Assembly: GCF_020400825.1 (NCBI RefSeq)
Contig: NZ_JAINVH010000011.1
Coordinates: 171,002-235,001, forward strand
Direction: 5' to 3'
DNA length: 64,000 nucleotides
From: Streptomyces sp. HPF1205
Lineage (GTDB): Bacteria > Actinomycetota > Actinomycetes > Streptomycetales > Streptomycetaceae
Shown here: in pieces, positions 7,921 through 15,978 of the stretch
How the letters are laid out: the number at the start of each line of letters is the position of its first letter
How positions within the stretch are numbered: position 1 is the stretch's first letter
Position numbers and translations under genes: made by a program
The notes under the pieces: model-generated
Database searches by the model: none
The model's input: the letters and a program-made list of their open reading frames with translations, nothing else
Told to the model about the DNA's origin: nothing

Positions 7921-7968
7921 CTGCGTCGTCATCACGAGGCGCGGCTGTCCTGCGGCCCCTGGATCCCC

Positions 7969-9996
7969 TCAGTCCTTGGCGCCTGCATCAATGGCCGCGA
8001 GTGACCTGCGCACCTGATTGCGGTCGGTCGTGTACCAGAATTCCGGCATGGAGGTCCGCAGGAATCCGCCGTAGCGCGCAGTGGCCAGCCTCGGGTCGAG
8101 GACGGCCACCACACCTCGGTCCCCACTCGCCCTGATGAGGCGGCCGGCCCCCTGTGCCATCAACAGCGCGGCGTGCGTGGCCGCCACCGCCATGAAGCCG
8201 TTGCCCCCGTTCTCCTCCACCGACTTCTGCCGGGCGCTCATCAGCGGATCGTCAGGCCGGGGGAAGGGAATGCGATCCATGACCACCAACTGGCAGTTCG
8301 GACCGGGCACATCCACCCCCTGCCACAGCGACAGCGTCCCGAACAGGCAGGTGCGGGCGTCCTGCGAGAACCTCCGGATGAGCTCTCCGAGGGTCTCCTC
8401 GCCCTGCAGCAGCACCGGGTGGTCCAGCCGGCCCCGCAGCGCCTCCGCGGCGGCCTGGGCGCCACGCATGGACGAGAACAGCCCGAGCGTGCGGCCCCCG
8501 GCCGCCTCGATCAGCTCGGCCAATTCGTCCAGCATGTCCTCACGGCTGCTGTCCCGGCCTGGCTGGTTCAGATGCCTGGCGACATAAAGGATGCCCTGCT
8601 TGCGATAGTCGAACGGAGAGCCCACGTCGAGGCCCTTCCACGGCGGTACGTCGTCGCCTTCGGTGCCCTCGGGGGCGAGACCCAGGGACGCCGCCACACC
8701 GTTGAAGTCGCCGCCGAGCTTGAGCGTCGCCGAGGTGAGCACCACCGACCGCTCGGTGAACAGCTTTTCGCGCAGCAGCCCCGAGACGGTCAGCGGTGCC
8801 ACCCGCAGCGAGGCTCCGAAGCGGTCGTGGCGCTCGCACCACACCACGTCGTACTCCGAGCCCTGCAGCAGCCGCTCACTGACCTCGTGGACGTGATCCA
8901 CCGAGGCCAGGGCCTGTTTGCGAACGGCGTCCTCGTCCTGCACCGACTTGTCACGGGTGTCGCCGAGCGCGGTGATCACCTGACGGCACGCGTCCCGGAG
9001 TGCGGCCAGAACGTACCCGAGATCCTCCGGGATCTCCTCAAGGCGTCCGGGCAGGGCCAGCTCCATCACCCGCTCGAACCCCTCGCCCGCGCTCAGCAGG
9101 GCGTCGGCCGCCTTCTCGTTGACGAGCTTGGCAGCCCGTTTGACGGCCCTGTTGACGCCGATCGGGGACAGTTCCCCGGTGGCGACCCCGGTGACGCGGG
9201 AGACGAGCTCATGCGCCTCGTCGATGATCAGCACCTCATGGCTCGGCAGCACCGGCGCTCCCTCGATGGCGTCGATGGCCAGGAGTGCGTGGTTGGTGAC
9301 CACGACATCCGCCAGCTTGGCGCGCTCGCGGGCGGCCTCGGCGAAGCATTCGGCGCCATAAGCGCACTTGGTGGCTCCCAGGCACTCCCGGGAGGTCACC
9401 GACACCTGGCTCCACGCCCGGTCCGAGACGCCGGGGGTGAGACCGTCGCGGTCCCCGGTCTCCGTCTCGTCCGCCCAGTCCCGCAATCGCAGCAAGTCCT
9501 GCCCGAGCTTGCTGGTCGGCGCCGCGGCCTCGAAGGGGTCGAAGAGGCCGTCCTCCTCGTCCTGGGGTACGCCCTCGTGCAGGCGGTGCAGGCACAAATA
9601 GTTCGACCGGCCCTTGAGCATCGCGTACTGCGGTTCGCGGCGCAGCAGCGGTTTGAGGGCCTCCACCGTGCGCGGCAGGTCGCGCTCCACCAGCTGCCGC
9701 TGCAGAGCCAGGGTGGCCGTGGCCACGACCACCCGCTCACCATGGGCGAGGGCGGGCACCAGATAGCCCAGGGACTTGCCGGTGCCGGTGCCGGCCTGGA
9801 CGAGCAGGTGCGACTGATCGTCCACAGCGGCGGCGACGGCCTCGGCCATGGCGACCTGGCCGGCCCGTTCCACACCGCCGACGGCGGTCACGGCGGCGTG
9901 CAGCAGGTCGGTGAGCGCTGGGGATCCCTCCGCGGCGGACGGCGGGGCGCTGTCCGGTTCTTCCGCCGCGTCCTGGAGGCTGGTCGTGGTTTCCAT
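7969..9996 (-). CDS. dinG: ATP-dependent DNA helicase of the DinG/XPD family
   Basis: A 675-residue superfamily 2 helicase. Motif I is VQAGTGTGKSLGYL, the DEAH box is LIIDEAHEL, and the later motifs include VVLTSATL and, near the end, a Q-x-x-GR-x-R-like MAQGAGRLIRAS. Between the Walker motifs it has the cysteines expected for an iron-sulfur cluster (YLCLHR, then ECLGATKCAYGAECF), so it is a 5'-3' helicase of the XPD/DinG type acting on forked or R-loop structures. No exonuclease domain is fused. It is divergent from the NYN-FHA gene and convergent with lexA; I see no SOS box in its upstream region. Confidence 0.92.
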   Translation of the reverse strand: METTTSLQDAAEEPDSAPPSAAEGSPALTDLLHAAVTAVGGVERAGQVAMAEAVAAAVDDQSHLLVQAGTGTGKSLGYLVPALAHGERVVVATATLALQRQLVERDLPRTVEALKPLLRREPQYAMLKGRSNYLCLHRLHEGVPQDEEDGLFDPFEAAAPTSKLGQDLLRLRDWADETETGDRDGLTPGVSDRAWSQVSVTSRECLGATKCAYGAECFAEAARERAKLADVVVTNHALLAIDAIEGAPVLPSHEVLIIDEAHELVSRVTGVATGELSPIGVNRAVKRAAKLVNEKAADALLSAGEGFERVMELALPGRLEEIPEDLGYVLAALRDACRQVITALGDTRDKSVQDEDAVRKQALASVDHVHEVSERLLQGSEYDVVWCERHDRFGASLRVAPLTVSGLLREKLFTERSVVLTSATLKLGGDFNGVAASLGLAPEGTEGDDVPPWKGLDVGSPFDYRKQGILYVARHLNQPGRDSSREDMLDELAELIEAAGGRTLGLFSSMRGAQAAAEALRGRLDHPVLLQGEETLGELIRRFSQDARTCLFGTLSLWQGVDVPGPNCQLVVMDRIPFPRPDDPLMSARQKSVEENGGNGFMAVAATHAALLMAQGAGRLIRASGDRGVVAVLDPRLATARYGGFLRTSMPEFWYTTDRNQVRRSLAAIDAGAKD

Positions 9997-10168
9997 AGGG
10001 AGGCCAGCCTACGGCGAATCACTGACAGCGCGGCCCCGGTCACCGCGCCCGACGGGTGGACCGGTGACCGGTCGGACGGGACGGTTCCCGTCGCCCTGGC
10101 GCGATCCGCGCCCTGCCGTCGTCGGTCGGTCCCGTCCCGTTCGCGGGACCTCCGCCGTCGCGCGGTGC

Positions 10169-10174
10169 TAGCTT
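10169..10174 (+). promoter_or_regulatory. Candidate -10 box for a leaderless transcript
   Basis: TAGCTT ends 8 nt before the ATG at 10183, and there is no purine-rich ribosome site between them. Transcription starting around 10181-10183 would make a leaderless mRNA for the NYN-FHA gene. Confidence 0.35.
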
Positions 10175-10182
10175 CTGGTCAC

Positions 10183-11439
10183 ATGCAGTGCGAGAGCCGT
10201 TTGACGCTGGATGCCTCCGCCGCCGACTACGTCGTCGATGTGGCGAACGTGGTCCGCGAACCGGCGCTGGGCGGTGACAGAGCGGCGGATCTGTCCCGGC
10301 TCGAAGGGCTGCTGGACGCGCTCGCGGTGTTCTCCCGGGATCCCGCGGTGCAGGTCTACGCCGTCGCCGACCGCTCGCTGCTGACCGACGGGCGGCTCAC
10401 CCCCGCGGAACGCCGGCGGCTCGACCGCTGGTACGAGGACCGGCTCCTCGAAGTTCTGCCGCGTGCCGACGACCGGATTCTGGAACTCGCCGACGCTCTG
10501 GAGCTCAAAGTGGTCAGCGGGGACAATTTCCTCGATTTCCACCGGGCATATCCATGGATTCCCGGCAGTCGCGACCGATTTCTGCGCCCATTTCCGGAGT
10601 CCGACGGCCGGATAGGCATACGGCCCCGTATTATGCCGGTTCCACCCGAATGGGAAGTTTCACGCAAAGAGGAAGAGGGCATTCTGCTCGAAGCCGGGGT
10701 CCTCCGCCGCTGGGCCCCGTCGACGCACGCCTTCGTACTCAGCCGCGACTGGCGCTGCCCGGAACCCGGCTGTCCGCTGTTCGGCGCCGGTGACCGGCCC
10801 AGTAACGCGCTGCCTCGCCGTCGCCGGGACAAAGTGGTCTGCCCGGCACATGGCGTGCCGCTCACGGACACCGGTCCGCTGCCCCGCCGCACGCAGGTCA
10901 AGGTGGTCATGGACGGCACCGTCAGGGGCCGGTTCATGGTCACGGCGGGGGAACCGCTGGCGGTCGGCCGCGCCCCGGCCGGCGGAGGTGTCGCCCTCGG
11001 CGCATGGATCGACGACACGGCGGTGGACTCGGTCAGCCGCACCCATGTGGTCCTGACCTACGACGGCAAGGGCCTTTCCGTCGTGGACGAACGCAGCGCC
11101 AACGGCACGAGGGTGCGGCGGGTGCGGCCCACCGGTGACGAGTTGTTCCCGCTGTACCGCGGCGTCGTCTGGAAGCTCCGCCAGGGCGATTCGATCGTGC
11201 TGCACGACCGGCTGGAGCTGCTGCCCAGCGGCCGCCGGTTCGTCTTCGAGGAGGACGCGACAGACGGTACGGTCGGATTCCGGGACGCCGGCTCCGCCGC
11301 GGGCCCGACAATGGTGGGCGTGCCGACGGGTCCGTCGGGGCAGGACAGCCATCGGGACGACGCCGGCGAGCGACGCCAAGGCCCGCCGGGCGCTGACGGG
11401 CCTTTCGAGCCGCACGACGGGCGTGACGAGCAGAGTTGA
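10183..11439 (+). CDS. NYN/PIN-like nuclease domain fused to a zinc-binding segment and an FHA domain
   Basis: A 418-residue protein with three parts. Residues about 10-125 look like a NYN (Zc3h12a-type) PIN-fold RNase: VVDVANVVRE gives the first acidic residue and Asn, ADDRILELAD the next acidic pair, and VVSGDNFLDF the last acidic motif. Residues about 190-225 hold WRCPEPGCPLF and VVCPAHG, a probable zinc site. Residues about 245-335 are an FHA phosphothreonine-binding domain: LAVGRAP, SRTHVVL and SANGTRV carry the usual Arg, Ser-x-x-His and Asn. The tail is disordered and acidic. The next gene is a Ser/Thr kinase a few bases downstream, so the FHA probably reads its phosphorylation. Nuclease activity is inferred from the acidic motifs only. 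Confidence 0.75.
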   Translation: MQCESRLTLDASAADYVVDVANVVREPALGGDRAADLSRLEGLLDALAVFSRDPAVQVYAVADRSLLTDGRLTPAERRRLDRWYEDRLLEVLPRADDRILELADALELKVVSGDNFLDFHRAYPWIPGSRDRFLRPFPESDGRIGIRPRIMPVPPEWEVSRKEEEGILLEAGVLRRWAPSTHAFVLSRDWRCPEPGCPLFGAGDRPSNALPRRRRDKVVCPAHGVPLTDTGPLPRRTQVKVVMDGTVRGRFMVTAGEPLAVGRAPAGGGVALGAWIDDTAVDSVSRTHVVLTYDGKGLSVVDERSANGTRVRRVRPTGDELFPLYRGVVWKLRQGDSIVLHDRLELLPSGRRFVFEEDATDGTVGFRDAGSAAGPTMVGVPTGPSGQDSHRDDAGERRQGPPGADGPFEPHDGRDEQS

Positions 11440-11450
11440 GTGAGGACGGC

Positions 11451-12680
11451 GTGGCGGGCGAGGTCGGGGTCGGTACGGTCCTCAGCGGCCGGTACCGGCT
11501 GGAGCAGTCGCTGGGCAGCGGGGGCTTCGGGCAGGTGTACGCGGCTTGGGACACGCGGCTGTCCCGCCGTGTCGCGGTGAAGGTACTGACGCTGCGCTCG
11601 GAATGGGCCGACGGCGCCCGCCACGAGCGGCAGGGACGATTCCGCCGGGAGACCGTCGCCGCGGCGGCGCTCAGCCACCCCAACGTGGCCACCGTGCACG
11701 ACGCGGGCGCACACGAGGGCAGGCCGTTCCTCGTCATGGAGTTGCTCAACGGCACCGACTTCCGGCAGGTGCTGCTGGAACGCGGGGGGCTGCCGGTCGC
11801 GGACGTGCTCTCGTACGGGGCGCAGATCTGCGCGGGGCTGCGGCACGCCCACGAGCACGGCCTGGTCCACCGGGACATCAAGCCGGAGAACCTGATGCTG
11901 CTCCCGGACGGCACCGTCAAGATCTGCGATTTCGGCCTCGTGGCGCACCGCGACTCCGCCTTCACCCGGTACACCGACGTGCACGCGGTGATGGGTTCGC
12001 CGCCCTTCTTCTCGCCCGAACAGGCCCAGGGCCGGGAGGTCACCGCTCAGTCGGACCTGTACTCCCTGGGGTGCGTGCTGTACGCGATGCTCGCCGAAGG
12101 GCCTCCCTTCACCGCGGGCAACGCCGTCGGGTATGCCTACGCGCACGTGCACGAGACACCGGAGCGGATCGAGCACCGCCGCCCGGACGTTCCCGCCGAA
12201 CTGGCGCACCTGGTGCACAGACTTCTGGCGAAGCGCCCGCAGGACCGGCCGGCCGGCGCGGACGAGGTGGCGTCCCAGCTGCGGGCGATGCAGCGGTTCG
12301 TCTCGGCGCCCCGCAGCCCCACGGCTCTCGACGACGGAGCCCGCCACGTGGTGTGGACGATGCTGGAGGAGGGCGAGGGGCTGCTCGCCCGGGGCAGGTT
12401 CGCCGATGCCGACCGGCGCTACTGGCAGGCCCTGCAGCAGATCGCCCGCCAGGGCGCGGAGGATGAGCCGGCCTCGTTCGCCGCCCTGTTCGGCCGGGCA
12501 CGTGCGCTGGAGGGGCGCAACGGAGTGGTCGCGGTGTCGCGCCGGCTGGAGGAACTGGCACGGAACACCGAGCTTGCGCTGGGCTCCGACCATCCGCTCA
12601 CGCGTTGCGTGACGGCCTATGCGGCGGCCAGGGCCGACCATCCCCGGTCCGGTGGCTCCGCGACTCCGGACGGTCGTTGA
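11451..12680 (+). CDS. Soluble Hanks-type Ser/Thr protein kinase with helical C-terminal domain
   Basis: About 409 residues. All kinase marks are present: Gly loop LGSGGFGQVY, Lys in VAVKVL, HRDIKPEN catalytic loop, DFG, activation segment ending GSPPFFSPEQ and DLYSLGCVLYAML. The last 110 residues (LLARGRFADADRRYWQALQQI onward) look like TPR-type helices. There is no membrane segment and no PASTA repeat, unlike PknB. I chose the GTG at 11451 because GAGGAC precedes it; a TTG at 11436 overlapping the upstream stop is an alternative. It forms an operon with the NYN-FHA gene, and a second FHA gene ends 7 bp after it on the opposite strand. Confidence 0.93.
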   Translation: MAGEVGVGTVLSGRYRLEQSLGSGGFGQVYAAWDTRLSRRVAVKVLTLRSEWADGARHERQGRFRRETVAAAALSHPNVATVHDAGAHEGRPFLVMELLNGTDFRQVLLERGGLPVADVLSYGAQICAGLRHAHEHGLVHRDIKPENLMLLPDGTVKICDFGLVAHRDSAFTRYTDVHAVMGSPPFFSPEQAQGREVTAQSDLYSLGCVLYAMLAEGPPFTAGNAVGYAYAHVHETPERIEHRRPDVPAELAHLVHRLLAKRPQDRPAGADEVASQLRAMQRFVSAPRSPTALDDGARHVVWTMLEEGEGLLARGRFADADRRYWQALQQIARQGAEDEPASFAALFGRARALEGRNGVVAVSRRLEELARNTELALGSDHPLTRCVTAYAAARADHPRSGGSATPDGR

Positions 12681-12687
12681 CGGCCCC

Positions 12688-13242
12688 TCAAGGCAGCACG
12701 TAGACGTTGACGTCGGCGGCCAGGCGGATCTTGTCTCCCGGACGCAGGGGCGCCCGGTCGCCGGGTCCGAGCCGGTAGCCATGGGCGAAGGTGCCGTTGG
12801 TGGAGCCCTCGTCCGCGATCCAGGCGGTGCCGTCGGCGTCCACCCCGACCGTCGCATGCAGCCGTGACAGGTTGTCATGGGCGGCGAGGAAGGCGACCGC
12901 CGGACACAACTGCGGATCCCGGCCGAGCCGTATGCGGACCCCCGGTTCCACCGGAACGATCTCACCGCCGGGGAAGGACAGCCGCAGGGCGCTGGGCGGG
13001 GTGTCCCGGCGGGTCAGGGCGGGGCGGGGCAGCAGGCCGGCGCTCATGGTGAGGACCCGCGTGTCCTCGGCGTCCGGATCCACCTGCGGCAGCACGGCGG
13101 TGGGGTCGGGATCATCCTCGCCGTTCCGTGACGGCGGCGTCATCAGCGAAAAGGGCACCAGGCATCCTCGGCACACCAGTTGGCCCGGCTGTGCGCCGGC
13201 CGTGCCGCACTCCGGGCAGACACCGGTGGCTGTCTCTGGCAT
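12688..13242 (-). CDS. Zinc-ribbon plus FHA domain protein
   Basis: A 184-residue protein. The N-terminus has paired cysteines typical of a zinc ribbon (CPECG, then CRGC about 15 residues later). A flexible acidic linker follows (DPDPTAVLPQVDPDAEDTRV) with threonines that could be phosphorylated. The C-terminal 100 residues are an FHA domain: RIRLGRDP, LSRLHATVGV and EGSTNGTF carry the conserved Arg, Ser/His and Asn-Gly. It is convergent with the soluble kinase gene, and the linker plus FHA layout resembles known kinase substrates such as GarA, though it is not a clear GarA orthologue. Confidence 0.85.
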   Translation of the reverse strand: MPETATGVCPECGTAGAQPGQLVCRGCLVPFSLMTPPSRNGEDDPDPTAVLPQVDPDAEDTRVLTMSAGLLPRPALTRRDTPPSALRLSFPGGEIVPVEPGVRIRLGRDPQLCPAVAFLAAHDNLSRLHATVGVDADGTAWIADEGSTNGTFAHGYRLGPGDRAPLRPGDKIRLAADVNVYVLP

Positions 13243-13337
13243 CCCGCCCCCCTTCGGTCCCTCCCACGGGCGCGTCGGCGTTCGCGCGCCGCGGTCATGT
13301 CGCTACGGCGATCGTATCGATGTCAGGGGTGGGCGAG

Positions 13338-15098
13338 TCAGGAGATGTGGAGGGGGTTGTGGACAGTGCCGTGGACGGCGGCGTGCGGACGATCGCAGCG
13401 GTCGCGGTACCCGTCGAGATGGAGGCGGTTGCGGTTCAGGCACAGCCGGTCGATCCGCGGGGTGAGCAGATCGAACAGGGCGAAGCGCTCCTTGAGTTCG
13501 GGGAAACGCTCCTGATAGCGGAGGATCTCGTCTCGGGCCATGGCCCAGAAATCGGATTCCGGCACGCCGAGTTGCCGCTCGCACAACGGCGCCAGGTAGC
13601 GGAACACTCCGACGAACAGCCCCGAATGGATGAACTGCGTCAGGAACTCGGGAGGTTCGGTCAGGAGCACCGACCGCACCTCCTCCGGCATGGCGGCAAG
13701 CTCGGGAATCGGTTCGGCACTGATGTTGATGTCGTCGACGAAGTCCTTCACCGCCAGGCGGACCGGGATGTCGTGCTCGTCGTAGATCACGACCGCGTTC
13801 TCGCCGTGGGGCGAGAACACCGTTCCGTAGCGATAAAGGAAGTGCAGCAGAGGCGGCAGCAAGGCCGCGAAGAAGTGGCGCAGCCAGACTCGCGGGGCCA
13901 GCCCCGAGCGGTCCACGAGTTCCGCGGTGAACGCCCGGCCCTCCGGATCGACGTGCAGCAGCGCGGCCAGCGTTCGGGCGCGCTCGCCGGCCTCCAGGTG
14001 GACGGCCAGCGGCTCGCGCCAGATGCAGCCGAGCAGTTCCCGGTATTGGTAGGGGACGGTGGGCAGCTTGTCGTACTGCGGGTGGGCGACGGCGATGGAG
14101 GCCACTTCACCGAGGAGGATCACCCGCGTCTCGTCACGCAGGAAGCGGTCGTGATCGCGCAACCGGTGCACCCAGGCAGTGACGGCGGGCGCGGCAAGGG
14201 TGCGTTCGGTGGGCAGGCCGCGCCAGACGAGCGTGTTCAGAACGGACAGCGGCAGCTTGACGGAGCGGCGCTGTGGGCGGCTGATGTTGAGGAAGGTGCG
14301 AATGGACTGTTGCGGGAGCCTGAGGTCGTTGTCAGTGGTGAGGTGCAGGATGGACTTGTCGGCGATCGCGGGCGCGAACAGGGGGGCCACGACCTGGTCC
14401 CACTGCCAGGGGTGGACCGGGAGCAGCAGGTAGTCGGCGGGGTCGCGGTCATGGTCGGCGATGTTGTGGCGGAAGGCGTCGAGCGTGGCGGGAGCGAGTT
14501 CCTCCGCGTACAGCAGATCGGGGGTGGCCAGCGTGGCGATGCCGCGGTATTCGGCGAGGTCGCGGTGCACGGCGATCCAGGGCAGCCGGTGGTGCCTGCG
14601 CGCTTCGGGGGCCCATTGGGCGGCGTCGGCGTCCGAGAATCCCATACGCCCCTTGTTGGCGATCAGCCACGGATGGCCGGTCTGGTACCCCTCGAGTTCG
14701 GCGTAGTCGAGGTCGGCGAGGTCGGCGGCGCCGAGCGCGGCGGCGTTCAGGCGTACGTCGGCGCTCAGGGTGGCCAGCAGTTCCTTGATCAGATGTCCTG
14801 TGGTGTCCCCGGTGAGCGCGAGCACGGTGTCGTGGCCGTGTGCCAGGAAGTGCAGCGGATCCCCGGTGGGGCCGATGCTGTCGGGGTCCACGTACCAGCT
14901 GCCGTACGAGCCCCGGCGCGCGCGGAACCGGTACGTGACGTCGTCGCTGAGGACGAGCCGGTACGCGGTGCGCCCCGCAGCCGGCTCCGGGACAGGAGTG
15001 ATCACCTCTTCGTACGCGAACTCGGCGAGCATCTTGGCGAGCAGGCGCCGGGCCGCATGCTGCCAGGCGGCGGAGTCGGACGAGGGGGAGATGATCAC
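13338..15098 (-). CDS. IucA/IucC-family siderophore synthetase, DesD-like
   Basis: A 586-residue NRPS-independent siderophore synthetase that would join a carboxylate (citrate or succinyl type) to an amine using ATP. Motifs: GHPWLIANKGRMGF (ATP site), LPVHPWQWDQ, SIRTFLNISRPQRRSVKLPLSVLNT (nucleotide and phosphate contacts), and SPHGENAVV in the C-terminal half. The similarity pattern is closest to type C enzymes such as DesD. It is the last gene of a minus-strand set with an acyltransferase, a second synthetase and an aminotransferase. Confidence 0.92.
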   Translation of the reverse strand: MIISPSSDSAAWQHAARRLLAKMLAEFAYEEVITPVPEPAAGRTAYRLVLSDDVTYRFRARRGSYGSWYVDPDSIGPTGDPLHFLAHGHDTVLALTGDTTGHLIKELLATLSADVRLNAAALGAADLADLDYAELEGYQTGHPWLIANKGRMGFSDADAAQWAPEARRHHRLPWIAVHRDLAEYRGIATLATPDLLYAEELAPATLDAFRHNIADHDRDPADYLLLPVHPWQWDQVVAPLFAPAIADKSILHLTTDNDLRLPQQSIRTFLNISRPQRRSVKLPLSVLNTLVWRGLPTERTLAAPAVTAWVHRLRDHDRFLRDETRVILLGEVASIAVAHPQYDKLPTVPYQYRELLGCIWREPLAVHLEAGERARTLAALLHVDPEGRAFTAELVDRSGLAPRVWLRHFFAALLPPLLHFLYRYGTVFSPHGENAVVIYDEHDIPVRLAVKDFVDDINISAEPIPELAAMPEEVRSVLLTEPPEFLTQFIHSGLFVGVFRYLAPLCERQLGVPESDFWAMARDEILRYQERFPELKERFALFDLLTPRIDRLCLNRNRLHLDGYRDRCDRPHAAVHGTVHNPLHIS

Positions 15099-15216
15099 GA
15101 TGGGCTCCTGCGCGGCTGGACGGGTTCGGGCTTCGGGCGGAGGTCAGAGGTCGAAGGTCGGGTCGGTGGAAGACGGGGTCGGGGCGGCGGAGGCCGATGT
15201 ACTTGGCGACGACACG

Positions 15217-15918
15217 TCACAGCAGGTGGCGCAGCGAGCGTTCGCGGATCATCAGGGCGGCGCGCTTGCCGGGGAGATCGACCTCTGCGGAGAAGCGGAA
15301 ACCCGCGGTCAGGAACGCGGACACGGAGGGGGTGTTGCGCAGGTCCGGCTCCGCGACGACGCGGGTGCACAGCGGCCGGTGGTCGAGGATCAGTCCGGAC
15401 ACGGCGCGCAGGAGGGTGCTGCCCAGGCCACGGGCACGGTGGGTGACGCCGCCGATGAGGAGGTGGATACCGGTGTCGTGCGGCTTCGCCGGGTAGTACC
15501 GGGCGATCGGGTCCAGGTCCGCGCGGTAGATCTCCCAGTAGCTCATCGGCGCGCCCCTGAGCACCCCGAGGCAGGGGACGCTGCGGCCGTCGCCCTGCAG
15601 CTGCGCGCCCACGTGCCTCTCGGTGATCCGTTCCTCGCCGTCTAGTTCCCAGAATTCGGCGACAGCCGGGTCGTTCATCCACCGGGTGATCAAGATCAGG
15701 TCGCGGGCCGGAACGACCGGGACGAGCCGGAAATGGCCGTGCGGGGTGTTCGCCGCGCTCCAAGCGGCGATGTGGTCGAGCAGGTCCGCCCAGTCGTCGG
15801 TGTCGTCACGATCCCTGTCCGCCGGTGGGATGAAGGTTTCCTCGCCGAAGCGGCCGATTGCTTCGGGAGGGATCTTCAGATCCAGGGTGTCGTCGGTGCT
15901 TGGGTCGGGGGATGGCAA
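15217..15918 (-). CDS. IucB/RhbD-like GNAT N-acyltransferase of siderophore synthesis
   Basis: A 233-residue protein with a charged N-terminal extension and a GNAT fold. The typical siderophore acyltransferase signatures are present: LITRWMNDPAVAEFWEL, SYWEIYRADLD, IHLLIGGVTHRARGLGSTLL (acyl-CoA pyrophosphate loop R-x-x-G-L/A-G) and a final NTPSVSAFLTAGF segment. Relatives acylate an N-hydroxylated diamine, but no N-hydroxylase gene lies in this locus, so the natural substrate may be a plain amine. It sits between the two synthetase genes. Confidence 0.88.
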   Translation of the reverse strand: MPSPDPSTDDTLDLKIPPEAIGRFGEETFIPPADRDRDDTDDWADLLDHIAAWSAANTPHGHFRLVPVVPARDLILITRWMNDPAVAEFWELDGEERITERHVGAQLQGDGRSVPCLGVLRGAPMSYWEIYRADLDPIARYYPAKPHDTGIHLLIGGVTHRARGLGSTLLRAVSGLILDHRPLCTRVVAEPDLRNTPSVSAFLTAGFRFSAEVDLPGKRAALMIRERSLRHLL

Positions 15919-15978
15919 CGGAATTCCTTCCTCTGCTGGCTCCCCTGCGGGATTCGGATGGTCGCGCCGGATGGGAGC

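Noticed and set aside
8173..10182. Extension of the NYN-FHA frame far upstream
   Set aside because: It runs antisense through the helicase gene; family similarity begins only at the ATG at 10183.
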